Source: Phyto melanocephala (taxonomy: Eukaryota; Arthropoda; Insecta; Diptera; Rhinophoridae). From it: a DNA stretch of 64,000 bases. Where the stretch lies: assembly GCA_941918925.1 (NCBI GenBank), contig OW799234.1, forward strand, positions 81,258,997-81,322,996, written 5' to 3'. Made by a program: the position numbers and the translations under genes. The notes under the pieces are model-generated. The model saw only the letters and a program-made list of their open reading frames with translations, was not told the DNA's origin and searched no databases. Positions 39,134 through 50,540 of this stretch are shown piece by piece. Every line of letters begins with the position of its first letter. Position 1 is the stretch's first letter.

Positions 39134-39797
39134 AATTGTTATTTTCATTTTATTTTTATGTTATAAAATTTTTATATTGGTCATCAAAAACATTGATATA
39201 TCAAACGTTAAGATCCAACTGTAAATGCCGAAGGTATAACTTAAATTGTATTTTGGCGACCCCTACGTTCGGCAAAAAATTTTGAAACTGCCTTGAAACA
39301 ATACTTTATATTCGGTGCTGTACCATGAAATATTTTTTGTAATACACCCTAGTGTATATTTATGCATTATATGTAGCACTCTTACTTGTACTTATTCAAC
39401 TTTCTAAAGAAATTGTTCTCCTAATTGTAGCAAATTGAATAACACAAAAATACACCGCTTATCACTACTTAGTTAAATTTGTATTTGGGTTATCTGTGTA
39501 TTTTACAACAAATTATTATTTTAATGTTCAAAGTTCATTAATCAGTCTATTATACACTCTATTTTTATATAAATTTTAAAATTAAATATGTGTGTTAATA
39601 TTACTCGCATAATGTACTCTCGACTACATTGCTTGAAGGAAAGCGTCGCTAAAATTATAACACGAACTACATATGCTACAAGATAAAGATTAAAATTGCG
39701 GCAGTATCATAAAAGACAGCAATAAGTGTAGACACAAAATTAAATTAATAAATGAATATATAAGATAATACTTTAGACATATAAAAACAATACCAAA
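39134..39797 (+). promoter_or_regulatory. Upstream region of the dioxygenase gene
   Basis: The 5' UTR and promoter must lie here or further upstream. An initiator-like TCAGTC at 39542-39547 is the only core-promoter word I see; no matching downstream element. Position of the transcription start is not determined. Confidence 0.25.
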
Positions 39798-40085
39798 ATG
39801 TTAACAAAAACCATCAAGCATTTGATAAAAAACAAAAATACCTTCACACATACAAGCTCAGTGACACGTTTCATAAGTGCTTTTGTTGAAAATAAAAAAT
39901 TCGTTGTAGTTCAGGAGGAAAACGACGTGGATGTACAATTAAATCCATCAAAGGAACCATTAAAATATCCCGGGGTTTGGTTACGTGATAATTGTTATTG
40001 TGAACAATGTTTTCATCCTACTTCCAAATCACGTAAACACGATTGGAATAAATTTAATGTAAATGTTAAAGTGGAAAAATTGCAA
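39798..40085 (+). CDS. BBOX1: Dioxygenase exon 1
   Basis: Codes residues 1-96 and ends in phase 0 at a GTGAGT donor. It holds the basic N-terminal leader and the zinc cysteines in the WLRDNCYCEQC block. The 83-bp intron that follows is typical of fly genes. Confidence 0.9.
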
Positions 40086-43000
40086 GTGAGTTGAATGATG
40101 CCTTATTCCTTCCAACGCCTCTTTTTGTTTTCATAAACAAATCAAATTTATATTTCTGGGCTGTGTAGACAAATAATAAGTCGAAGCAATTGATTGTCGA
40201 TTGGAGTGATAACCATCAATCGGTGTATGATTTGGAATGGCTGCAGGCACGTGCCTTCAACGATAAGAGAAGGGAAGAGTATTTAAATGATTTTTATCGT
40301 CCAAAGCCCAAGTATTGGCAAGGTTCAGAATTTGAAAAGATTGTCGAAACTCTGGAATTTAAAGATCTCATGACCAGTGACGAAGGTAACGAAATTGAGT
40401 TATTTCATATTTAAAATTATTTTTTATTTTTACCTTGACAACTACAATATGTTTTAACAGCAATCATACAATTCAATCATAGAGTATTTACCTTAGATTA
40501 TAATTACCGCAATCATGTTTAGACCTGATATGAAGTCTACTTTCCCTTCGACTTTGACCACATTGCTGAATTTAGACTCAATTTATCATCTCGCTATGTG
40601 CAGCTTCTTAAATTTTAAGTGAATTTTTATGAGAGTTTGGGTGTATTCCCAAATGCATTCTGCCTTGCAGTAAGAAATTAAAACTTATCAAAACAGCAAC
40701 TTAAAAATTTTTAAAATATATTTTGATTCTAATACATAAATGTTGTAGCTGACGAGCATTAAGGATCAGAATTTATTACCACAATCTCAAGGGTTAAGTT
40801 TTGAAAAAGTTGTATATCTTACCGCAAATCAACATGCATTTAGGAATACTTACAAGTCTATTTATGTCTTCTAATAGAACCATCAGTGTTGATATAAAAT
40901 GTCTTTAATATTGAGAAAATATCTTGCAATAATAAAAAATTAGCTCACGATGAAAGGTATTCTGATTGCTAAACCAGATATTTTGGTACTACCATACCAA
41001 ATTTTAACAAAATTCTTCAAGTAGGTTTTAAGCCAAGTAAGTTTAATGGTATCAACTGAAACCAAGTTGTGTGTCTACTCTAGAAATTTTTACATGTACA
41101 CTAGATAGATACATATGTTATGTACAGACATAGTTCTTAAACCATTTTGTTATAGATAACAATTGTGCATGCATGACTTTATACTTTTCTATTATTGTGG
41201 GGGAATTCAAAGCGCTGTTTATCATTTTATAACAAGACAAAATACCTAAATTTTTGTAAATATTTATAAATCTTTAAACAATGAAAAACTAACTAAGTTC
41301 TACAACATTAGTTTTCTCTCTTTTAATTATTTTAATTACCAATTAAAAGTTCAATACTTTTACAGCCCTACGAAAATGGCTAGAGGCCCTGGCTGTACGT
41401 GGTGTGGTCATGATAAAAAATGCACCCATCGAAAAGACAGTCGTACGACAATTAGCTGAACGTGTTGGTTTTATACGACGCACAACTTACGGGTAATTAT
41501 TGACAACACAAACACATTCATATTTACATAGTTAAATGTTTTAACAGTAAAATACAAATAAACTTCAATTAATGTCCCTGTCTTTCTTATACACAACTTA
41601 GCGAAGAGTTTATTGTACAATCAAAATCGGGTGCTAAAAATGTCGCTTATCTTTCGGATCCCTTGCCACTGCATACTGACTTACCATACTATGAATACAA
41701 GCCAGGTTGTAATATTTTACACTGTATGGTGCAATCAAAATCAAAAGGTGGTAGTAATTTACTAGTCGATGCCTTTCACATTGCCAACCGCATGAAGCAG
41801 GAACATCCAGAAGATTATGAGATTTTAACTGAAACCCTAGTTGACTGGAACGATATTGGCAGTGAAGATGACAAACATTTTCATAATATATGGCGTGCTC
41901 CTGTAATATGGTAAGTGGTGTAATAATAAAAGGGGGATATAGAGAATTGAAATATTTTTAACTTCAAATTTATTGAACAAATCTATTATCCTTGGTTTTT
42001 TTATTATTACTGTGGCAGGAAAGAGTGAACTGTCACGACGGTAAGTTTCGCAAAATGTCTGACATGAAGAAAACCTTTTAAAACTATTAAAGGTTGTGAC
42101 AAAAGATTATCGATTAAGTACAGTATCTAGTTCACGAACTTATTATGGAAAACATTAATTTTTAAATGAAATCGTAGTCATTATTTGTATTAGATATGCA
42201 TATGTTCGAAATTTAGTAACTTATACAAGCAGCAGAAAAAATTATTTTTTGTTATATTTTAGCTATAGCTTTTATGTTACTTGGTTTCAAATCGATATAC
42301 TAAAAAAAATTCTTAATTTGTCTTAATTTGTTTTTCAAAGAAAATTTCAAAAACCAAAAATTACATCAAATTAAACTTCTCGTGTTGATAGCCATGTCTG
42401 CTTCGCAAAAGAAGAATTGAACTACCATCATATAATAGTCATTTAGAACGGAACTTCAACAGTTTTGATCATGGTATTGTACTTTTTCTATAAAAACGTA
42501 TAACTTCGATACATTTGATCATCTTTAAAGCGTAATCAGGCTCCGTTTAATTGCTAAATTTGAAGTTTACGGTCATGTAGCTGACAAGAGCCAAATAAAA
42601 AATATATTCTTAGTAATAATAATGAGATAATTATAGTCGCTATATAGCAAAGTGTTTAAAAGTAAAAGCGGACCGAATTGAAAAAAATAAAAAAATATTT
42701 TATGGTTATTGAAGGCTTATTTGACAAACTTCTGTACAGCATCCGTCAAATAAGCCTTTAATAAACCTAAAATATTTTTTATGAATATGGCTGTAAATGT
42801 TTTCGAAAATTCGAAAATTATGTGAATACAACACTAAGGTCCTATAGTATATATATGTATATATAAGTAAAAGTATGTATGTACATATAAAAAATGTTGT
42901 CTTCGAGATTCTACTATTTATCATACATGTTGCTTTTACGAATAGACGCTAGCAAACACTAGAAAAAGGCAACAGAGCAAAAAGGGTATTGTAAATAAAA

Positions 43001-46000
43001 GAAATCTATTAATTGAAACCTCATAATAAATAGTTAATTTCTGTGTTAGTATTTGGTACAAAAGGAGAGAACTTAAAAAGAAAAGAAGTAAGCCGTAGAG
43101 TGTGTGAAATCTTTTCGTTCGGTCTTATAGACCGAAAGGCAAAATCTTAGAAAAGGTTATAAAAAATAAACTCACCGAATTTATAAACGGCAATAATATT
43201 CTATCATATCAACTGGGATTCAGGAAAGAACACAACATGCTTTCACCTCTATTAAGAATCAGAAAAATCGTCCATACAAGTTTTGAACATGGAAAATCAA
43301 CAGAAATAGTACTACTCGATATTAAGGCTGCTTTTGATTCAGTGTGGCATAACGGACTAATCTTTAAGATGTCAAACTTTAACTTTACAAAAGAAATATT
43401 CAAAATTATTCAAAGTTTTTTTTTTTAAATACAGATAATTTTGTGTATACATGGGCTCCACCCACTCGCAGTAAAGAGCCATTACAACAGGATGCTTACA
43501 GGGCTCCTGTTTGTCAGCAATTTTATACAATATTTGTACAGCGTACTTTCTAGCAGTAAATTATTGCGAAACTTCAATATTTGCTGAAGATTATGCTCTG
43601 ATGTTCTTGCCGCTGACGTTATCTCAAAACTGGAAGCTGCACAAATTTTTCACGATATAAAAAAAAATAATAATAAATACTCAAAATACACAAGCAATAT
43701 ACTTTAAAAGAAGGCGAAAACCATGTTTCCCACCACAAAACTCAACTAATTTCAACGACCTCGGAGTAAGTTGGGAAAACAGGCCAAAATATTTAAGAGT
43801 CATACTAGACTAGAGACTTAAATTTAAAAATCACATCCAATATATTGTTGACAAGATAAATAAGTTTAAAAAAATATTGTATTCTCTTATAAAACGAAAT
43901 TCAAAACTGAACATTGTGAATAAAAAGTTAATATCAAAATCTGCTTTTCATGCATTAATGTTCTACGCTGCTCCAGTATGGTAATCGTCTGCTCAGTGTC
44001 ACATCAAAAAACTGCAAACAGTTCAAAACAAGTTATTGAAAATGATCTACAATCTAGCTTGTTGGCACTACTCAACAAATCGTCGTCATGCACTTGCAAA
44101 TATCGGTCTTATTACAGATAAAATTAAGAGATTGAGACTTCAAGTTTTAACACCCGATGTCTCACATCAGGTTATGCACATATTAATGAGTTAATCTCAG
44201 CGCTATTTAAAGCGTAATTAAAAATTCCTAAACTCTTGAGATAAATTATATTTAAGATGATAGATGTACATTATATTAAATAATAAATAGAAAATTTTGC
44301 AAAGGTTCATGAAAACGGGTGTCCCAACTAGAACACAAGTGTCATTGTTTGACATTTGAACAATTGTTATTGTTTGCTAGTAGAAGGTACGAGGTTAGTA
44401 AAAATGGAGCGCTACACGAATGAACAACGCATCTTCATTGTGAAATCGTTTTACCAAAATGGTGAAAGTTTTGCGGCTACAGTTTGCAAATTGCGATCAT
44501 CCCATTTCCATCTTGATGGCTTCGTATATAGGCAGAATTGTCGCATTTGGGGTGAGGAAAATCCTCGAGTGATTCACGAGAAGCAAATGCATCCTCAACG
44601 TGTCACTGTGTGGTGTGGTTTTTAGGCTGGAGGAATCATTGGGCCTTTTTTTTATGAAAATATGGCAGGTTAAGCGCAAACAGTCAATGGTGTTCGGTAT
44701 CGTGAAATGATAACCAGTTTTTTCTTGCATAGAATTGAATAAATGAATGTGGAGGGCATGTGGTTTCAACAAGATGGCGCCACATGTCATACAGCCAGAG
44801 AAACAATTCATTTGCTGCATCAGTCATTTCAAGGTAGTATTATTTCGCGTTTTGGAGACCTGAATTGGCCGCCTAGATCGTGTGATTTAACACCTTTAGA
44901 TTTTTTTCTTTGGGGTTTTTTGAAGTCGATGGTTTACGCGAATAAGCCGACGACGACTCAAGCCTTAAAAGAGGAAATTGGACGCTGCATTAATGAAATA
45001 CCGCAGCATTTATGCACAAAGGTCATTGAGAATTTCATTAAAAGATCGCGTGTGTGCCAGCAAAGCCGCGGCGGCCATCTGCACGATATATTGTTCCATA
45101 CATAACCTCATTCTGTCTACTTTACGATATAATAAAGTTTCACGATTCTTTTTTTTTTAATATCTGTGTTTTATTTAAAATTTAAAAACTGCGTTCTAGT
45201 TGGGACACCCGATATATCCCCATTGAATGCTTTTATATTAACAAATACTAATTACAATACATTTTAAGTCTACTTAGCATGTTTTGCAAAAGTATCAAGC
45301 TGACTTTAATCTTCACCTTTCCAAATCACTGTTCGTGAATTAAACCTCGTAAATAGTAAAATAACAAAAAAAATGCCAGAGGTAGCAGCAACAACACATG
45401 GTGCAGTTACAAACAAAATATTTAAATACAATCTCTGCCTAGATAACAAAAGCATAAAACAAATAGCAAAGAAAAAAAAAACGTCAACAACAACTTTTTA
45501 TGTACTTGCACTTGGTTGCCCATGCAACCAAGAAAATGAAAACGAAAAAAAAAAACAGAAATCGATTTTCAACTTATTTATTGCACTTTTTAACATTCTT
45601 TATTTCCGACCATTCATTCATCCATTCATTCCTTTTCGCTCAGCTCAACATTTTTTCAAAGGAAGACCAGGGGAAAAGTAAGGGAAAGTACAGAGAATGA
45701 GTTGCATACCAATACATTTTATCGCTTTGACACTTCATTTACTTTAACACCACTTTACAGCAAATTCCCAGGACAACCAGTAGGAAAGTGGGCAAAACAC
45801 ATACATTTATACAGACATAAATAGGTATTGGTATAATAGCAGTTTGTTTAAGATGACACTGCCGCAATTTATACGTTGAAGTTTATTCCCTAGAAAAAAG
45901 AGTTCATTTGCAAGAGACGACTGACTGCCTGTTAAGTTTTGTAAAAAATTCACTCATTTATTCATCTATTCATATTTCATTTCAATGTGTTTAGAAAAGT

Positions 46001-47874
46001 ACTACTTTATGCTGTCTGACAACTGTGCTGGTAGGAATATTTAGGCTTTTAAATGGTTTGCCATATTCAACACTAAGACGATTATTCATATATTTGAACA
46101 ATTTTGAGAGACAATTTAAAGTTATGGATCATATTTGACTTAAACTGAGTTTAAAGCCAATAGTACTTCAAATCAAGTAAAAGCCATAATCGGCCGTGCC
46201 GAATCTGATAACACTTTTCATCGTCATGTACTTAGGTAGAATGACCACATCGAGACTTGGTCTAGATTTTAGATTTCATGTAATACGTTATTTTCTTTAT
46301 TATTTCCGACGCCATCTTTGAGTTTATTCCACTAGTCAAGCCCTTTCAACTGATACACATATTGTAGGGGTTAAACGATTTGCTTCGCAATTTTGTTTTA
46401 GACACCATTTTGGTTTTTATACTTTTATAATAGTTTACTACAATGTACGGGACTAGCGATGTTATTTGATACCAATATTGTGGGGATTAAAAGGAACATT
46501 GCCGCAACTCTTATATTTGACTCATATATTCGCCATTTAATCTAGGACGCCATCTTGGATTTTTTCCTTTCATAGCTAACTATATTTTAATGCTCAGGCC
46601 CACTCTCGGTTGTAAAGCAACTGAAAAATATCTATATTCTTTTGTAAAGTTTAGGAAAAACACCGAAACAGTTGTACTTTAAAATTACAGCATATAATCT
46701 GGTATCTTAAACATTGTTCAAAAATTATTATGTATTAAAAAAAATATATTTTTAGCTGTAACCTGCCGGTTTGTGACCAATTTGTCCAAAATTTTTCATG
46801 AATTTCTCTAGAGGCATATCAAATCTAAAAATAGTAACAACTGTGTCTATTTAAGTATTATCCTAGGGCTAGAAAATTTTAATTTTTGTGTTAAAAATAA
46901 GCAAGAAGCAGAGGCTGTTGTGTTTTTTCGCTAATATATCAGAAGGTTATGAGTTGATTCTGCTGATTTCCAATATGAATCTGCACCCAAATATTTCTGA
47001 CATTTTGATACTTTATATGGGTCTTGGCAATATCGAGGGGCTTCAAAATCTTGATTTCAACATACAGACGGACAGTGGTTTATTGACTTCTCTAAGCTTT
47101 CGAAAAATATGTACTTTGTGTGGTCGGAAATTCACGCTCACTGTGAAGCCCTGTAAGCCCTGTGTTGGTTGAAATCAACTTTTAGAAGCAACTGTATGTT
47201 CCTCAGATCTGAGTATGGTATTAGTCTTTTGGAAGTATCCGGGAATGAATCGCTATTAAAACTATGTTAAATTATTCCTTAATGGCTTTTCAAATAAAAA
47301 AAATAGAAATTTCTTAGCAAAAATCCGATAGATGGCGTTAACATTGACTTATACTTTGCGCAATCTGACAGGTGTCGTTTTGGGCGAGGCGAAGTTCGCC
47401 GGGTCCGCTAGTTTAGTATAAAAGTATATAAAAAACATTTCACTACGTACATTTTGTATTATTCCTATGCCAGCTGCTATTTGCCTTTATCATAATTTTT
47501 TTTCTAATTTCCTATTAACTTTATTGTTTTATTTTACTACCGTTTTTCTTTGCAGTTTAGACAAAGACGGAAATTGCATGCGTATAAATCACAGTATACC
47601 CCAACGTGACAGTCACTTTTCGGTGCAATTGAATAAAGTTATACCCTGGTATGAGGCGTACGATAAATTTGTACGTCTTGCTCGCAAAGATGCCTACGCC
47701 TTTAAGACACAACCAGGTGAAGTATTGACTTTCAACAACATACGTCTGCTGCATGGTCGTGAGGGTTATGATGACACCGAAGACAATGTACGTTATATTG
47801 TAGGAGCGTACCTTGACTGGGATATTATCTACTCAAAGTTGAGAGTACTGAAATCAATGGCTATAGGAAATTAA
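39798..47874 (+). CDS. BBOX1: Gamma-butyrobetaine dioxygenase, five exons, 419 aa
   Basis: Exons 39798-40085, 40169-40385, 41366-41492, 41602-41910 and 47556-47874; all introns are GT/AG and the phases (0,1,2,2) close into 1,260 nt ending in TAA. The enzyme hydroxylates gamma-butyrobetaine to L-carnitine using 2-oxoglutarate, O2 and Fe(II). Visible: an N-terminal zinc site CYCEQC (C66, C68, C71) plus H112; the iron triad H235-T-D237 and H380 in LLHGR; a basic arginine cluster after H380; and the terminal AYLDWDIIYSKLRVL-type block that separates this enzyme from trimethyllysine dioxygenase. The H235 to H380 spacing is 145 residues, the same as in the human enzyme as I recall it. The first 30 residues are basic with few acids, suggesting a mitochondrial presequence (inference). 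The ATG follows AATACCAAA and is the first in frame. Fly genomes carry several paralogues, so the exact orthologue is not decided here. Confidence 0.92.
40169..40385 (+). CDS. BBOX1: Dioxygenase exon 2
   Basis: Codes residues 97-168 plus one base. The acceptor is CTGTGTAG and the donor is AAG/GTAACG. It carries the fourth zinc ligand H112 in DWSDNH and the conserved YWQGSEF block. The next intron (40386-41365) is 980 bp, AT-rich, with no element I could identify. Confidence 0.88.
41366..41492 (+). CDS. BBOX1: Dioxygenase exon 3
   Basis: Codes residues 169-210 and two bases of codon 211. The acceptor is TTTTACAG and the donor is CGG/GTAATT. Contains the RGVVMIKNAP and ERVGFIRRTTYG blocks, matching the strand that opens the double-stranded beta-helix fold. 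Followed by a 109-bp intron. Confidence 0.88.
41602..41910 (+). CDS. BBOX1: Dioxygenase exon 4 (HxD iron site)
   Basis: Codes residues 211-313 and two bases of codon 314. The acceptor is CAACTTAG and the donor TG/GTAAGT matches the consensus. Carries H235-T-D237, two of the three iron ligands, in PLPLHTDLPYY, and the GGSNLLVDAF substrate-pocket strand. Confidence 0.9.
41911..42669. other. Start of intron 4, no element recognised
   Basis: AT-rich intronic DNA between the exon 4 donor and the first MITE. Confidence 0.5.
42670..42792. mobile_element. Hairpin MITE, degraded copy, in intron 4
   Basis: GGCTTATTTGAC and GTCAAATAAGCC arms with AATATTTTATGG and CCTAAAATATTTTTTATGA flanks match the 7749-7865 element. 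The outer left end has drifted (GGACCGAATTG). Confidence 0.8.
43126..44165 (+). pseudogene. Decayed non-LTR reverse transcriptase in intron 4
   Basis: Reads YRPKGKILEKVIKNKLTEF, YQLGFRKEHNM, VLLDIKAAFDSVWHNGLIFK (palm, first catalytic Asp region), then frameshifts, FAEDYALMF where FADD is expected, QAIYFKRRRKPCF, KYLRVILD, and ALMFYAAPVW with a stop. Jockey-type wording. The second catalytic motif is altered, so it is inactive. Confidence 0.88.
44316..45211 (+). mobile_element. Internally deleted DD41D (rosa-like) mariner in intron 4
   Basis: Perfect 19-bp ends CGGGTGTCCCAACTAGAAC and its inverted copy at 45193-45211. The flanks (AA left, AT right) show no clean TA duplication. Total 896 bp against about 1.3 kb for whole elements, with one long but broken transposase frame. 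Confidence 0.9.
44404..45105 (+). pseudogene. DD41D mariner transposase, deleted and with three stops
   Basis: Starts MERYTNEQRIFIVKSFYQNG, then jumps at about residue 31 from VCKLR to HFHLDGFVYRQNCRIW, losing most of the helix-turn-helix region and the first catalytic Asp. The rest is in one frame with stops at 44623, 44671 and 44740. The second Asp is in WFQQDGATCHTA and the third in SCDLTPLDFFLWG, with 41 residues between them, the spacing of the rosa group. It ends GGHLHDILFHT. Dead as an enzyme. Confidence 0.88.
45212..46170. other. Intron 4, no element recognised
   Basis: The 102-residue frame at 45373-45681 is lysine-rich low-complexity sequence and has no domain. Confidence 0.5.
46171..46229 (+). 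repeat. Family A/B 5' hairpin end (B4 start)
   Basis: AATCAAGTAAAAGCCATAAT followed by CGGCCGTGCCGAATCT, the shared 5' end of the A and B families, slightly decayed. Confidence 0.65.
46230..46870 (+). repeat. Family C repeat in intron 4
   Basis: Carries repeated modules with GACGCCATCTT(T/G)GA and a GATACxxATATTGTxGGG phrase at about 46360 and 46480. Parallels 2870-3645 in the opposite strand. Sits between a family A/B 5' end and a family B 3' body. Confidence 0.6.
46890..47135 (+). repeat. Family B repeat body, plus strand (B4)
   Basis: Contains TATCAGAAGGTTATGAGTTG, CAAATATTTCTGACATTTTG, CTTGATTTCAACATACAG, ACGGACAG and AAGCTTTCGAAAAATATG. Confidence 0.75.
47158..47270 (-). repeat. Family B fragment, minus strand (B5)
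   Basis: TGTGTTGGTTGAAATCAACT then AGAAGCAACTGTATGTTCC matches the reverse complement of 51270-51365. Head-to-head with the preceding fragment. Confidence 0.8.
47340..47411 (+). mobile_element. Helitron-type 3' terminus in intron 4
   Basis: GGCGAAGTTCGCC (five-pair stem) then GGGTCCG and CTAG at 47408-47411. Only the terminus is recognisable; no helicase nearby. Confidence 0.6.
47556..47874 (+). CDS. BBOX1: Dioxygenase exon 5 (third iron ligand, C-terminus)
   Basis: Follows a polypyrimidine tract and CTTTGCAG after a 5,645-bp intron. Codes residues 314-419. Contains H380 in NNIRLLHGRE and the closing DWD/SKLRVL segment. An ATTAAA lies about 130 bp after the stop (48005-48010) and could serve as a poly(A) signal; this is weak. 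Confidence 0.9.
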
Positions 47875-48242
47875 GTTACAAAATAAGATTATTAATATTT
47901 AATTAGTCTGCCAATCTAGGGGTTGCGGATTTGATTGCTGCCACACTACAATGTGCAAATATATATTTTTTATCTGTCGGTGAAACACGAAAATATGGTT
48001 TGAGATTAAATTATAAATTTATTTGTCTAAGATGTTTATTTTAAAATGCATAAACGAAAGGAAAGTAATATTAAGCAGAAAATTTTAAACAACAAATCTT
48101 ATTATTTTTAAGTAATTTGTTGTTTTTCCTTATTCTATTGGATTTTAGTATTTTTTTATTTTTTGCAGCAGAGAGATTTTTTGAAAAAAATTTCTACTTA
48201 TTTTCGGTAGTAGTATGAATGTTATAAGAGTCAAGTCTATAT
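47875..48242 (+). other. 3' flank of the dioxygenase gene
   Basis: Probable 3' UTR and downstream DNA; a possible ATTAAA at 48005-48010. Confidence 0.35.
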
Positions 48243-48457
48243 TACACGAAATGTAAAAAGCCACATGCACATGTGGGTCTGACGTCACTAAAATGTTCAG
48301 CACTTTGGTTGCATTTTTGAAAATAGTCGTAGTTGCTGCATGCGGTAAGATTTTGATATTACAGGAAATATATTTTAGTCCAAAAATGCAAATGAAACAT
48401 ATGTGGCCGAAGCGGAAATATTAAGCTTTATGATGACGGCTTTTTACATTTCGGGTA
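48243..48457. mobile_element. 215-bp MITE
   Basis: Left TACACGAAATGTAAAAAGCC and right (inverted) TACCCGAAATGTAAAAAGCC, one mismatch in 20. Spacer has no frame. Target duplication unclear. Confidence 0.7.
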
Positions 48458-48503
48458 CTACAGGCTTTAGTGTTTATTATTGTTTTGCCTGCTGTTTTAT
48501 TTA

Positions 48504-49152
48504 TTATACCCTTCACACAGTGAAAAAGGGTATATATAGGTCTGACATTCCGTGAGAAATTTCTACAATTTACATTCCCCGACCCTTAAAGAATATATTT
48601 TATGAAATCTTATGAATAGGGGAGTCGATTAAAATCTGCCAGTCCGTCCGTGAGTATGTTGAAATCAACTTTTAAAAGCCCACCGACATCGCCTGAACCC
48701 GCGTGAGGTATTAAAATATTAGAAATATTTGGGAGCAGATCGGTATTGAAAATTAGAAAAATTGGTACATAAAGAACTGAGATATGAGCAAAAAACCACG
48801 ACCACCTCGTTTATTTTTTCGAAACAACAACATACAACACACACATACAAATATGTTATACTGGTTAGAGTGAACATGGCATCAAATCCCAGCTGAGCCA
48901 AAAAAAATTTTTTTTTTATTTTTTATATTTTTATTGTTATTTTTTTTTTAATTTTTTTTAAACATATATACGTATACTCTATTTATAATTTTACAATGGG
49001 ATGCTTTTATACATGTATGTATGTTTTTTTTTATATATATGTACGTATTTTATATGAGATGAATGGTGATACAAACAATTGTTATTGCATGACTACACGT
49101 TGTGAAAGGTATATAAGTTTCGGCACGGCCGAATATAGCATTATTACTTGTT
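48504..49152 (-). repeat. Family B repeat, full length (B6)
   Basis: Read on the minus strand: AACAAGTAATAATGCTATAT, hairpin TTCGGCCGTGCCGAA, an A-rich middle, TGGCTCAGCTGGGATTTGAT, CGAGGTGGTCGTGG, GATTTCAACATACTCACGG and an end near GGGTATAA. About 650 bp. Noncoding. Confidence 0.88.
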
Positions 49153-49330
49153 TTTTTTATTATCAATATTAGTTGTTATTTTTTATTATTCGAAAAAAAT
49201 AATATTGTAGCAAGAACGATAAGAACAAGATTAACCATTCCGACTATAAAAATTTTTATAAGGAGAATAAAAGCATTATAGTTTATAGTTTACATTATTG
49301 AACATATTACGGCTTATATGGTAGCATGAA
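49153..49330. other. Spacer between B6 and the R1-type fragment
   Basis: AT-rich, nothing recognised. Confidence 0.4.
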
Positions 49331-49338
49331 AGAACCGT

Positions 49339-50354
49339 AGAGAAAGCTTAACCAAGTTATGCTTAAAACAAAGTTATGGCTGGATTCCCATAACCTTAAG
49401 CTAGCCACGGAGAAAACGGAACTTCTGGTTATTACAAAGAAGCATATCCCTTTGAAAGCGGACATGAGGGTCTTGTCTGAGACAATTAAGACAAGCAAGT
49501 GGATTAAATATCTAGAGTTAAGGCTAGATAATAGATTATTGTTCCGAGACCAACTCGAATATGCTGCAACTAAAGCGGCTCAGGTGACAGTTTCTCTCAG
49601 CAGACTTATGGCGAATACTGGGGGCCCGAGCTACTCCAAAAGGAAACTGATAATGTCGACAATCCAGTCAATCCTCTTATATGGATGCGAAATCTGGGAT
49701 GATGCCCTACAGGCGAAGTATAGAAGAAAGATGCTAACAGATGTACAACGAACCTCTGCTCTAAGAGTATCCTCAGCATATCGTACTGTCTCGGAACCGG
49801 CAGTACTTGTTATAGGCGGATCTATCCCTATTGATTTACTAGCTGAGGAAAGGAGAGTCCTTCGGAAAGATCGAAGAATGATTGAAGAAACGAACAGAGA
49901 ATCGGAAACGACAAGGAGAACACATACCATGGGAAGGTGGCAGGAGAGATGGGACAGCGAATCACGAGGCAGATGGACAGCGAGGCTGATAACAGACCTC
50001 GATAAATGGGTAAACAGAAAGCATGGCGAAATAAACTATTTCGTAACACAGATGCTTTCTGGACATGGATACTTCCTATATTACCTACACAGAATGGGAA
50101 AGGTAAACACGGGAACCTGTATGTATGGAGACAACTGCATAGACGATGCAGAGCAAACTTCCTTCAAGTGTGAGAGATGGCGTGTGGAACGACACAACTT
50201 AGAGGAAATCGTAGGGAAAATATCTCCAGAAAATATTGTGGATCACATGATGGAAAATAAGACTAAATAGGAACACGTGGCAACGTATGTTGAAAGGCTA
50301 CTACGCGCAAAAAAGCGGGACCTAGACGTAGGCATAACGGCGGCTGTTCGATAG
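49339..50354 (+). pseudogene. R1-clade non-LTR retrotransposon, ORF2 C-terminus
   Basis: A near-continuous plus frame from KLNQVM and WLDSHNLKLATEKTELLVIT through SLSRLMANTGGPSYSKRK, QSILLYGCEIWDDALQ, VQRTSALRVSSAYRTVSEPA, RGRWTARLITDLDKWVNRKH, YFLYYLHRMGKVNTGTC and FKCERWRVERHNLEEIVG. A TAG at 50268-50270 interrupts it, probably from a Trp codon, and the same frame then runs EHVATYVERLLRAKKRDLD to a stop at 50352-50354. The fingers and palm are missing, so it is 5' truncated. This is the best preserved retroelement here. Confidence 0.9.
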
Positions 50355-50518
50355 AAACAGAAGAGGAGCCCCGCCCTGAAGCAATGTGAAAGCAATCCCA
50401 GGGTGGAGAACGGCTTGAAAAAGGGGTGGTTTTTAGTGGATGCAAGCTCCACATAGCAGAACTGTGACGACAGTATCTGAGATGCGTCAGGCATTTTCCT
50501 CCCTTCCCGAAAAAAAAA
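50355..50518 (+). repeat. 3' UTR and poly(A) of the R1-type fragment
   Basis: Ends CCTCCCTTCCCG followed by an A run, then an ATT microsatellite at 50519-50540. GC-richer than its surroundings. Confidence 0.7.
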
Positions 50519-50540
50519 ATATTATTATTATTATTATTTA

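Noticed and set aside
45373..45681. 102-residue frame in intron 4
   Set aside because: Lysine/asparagine-rich low complexity within an intron; no homology recognised.
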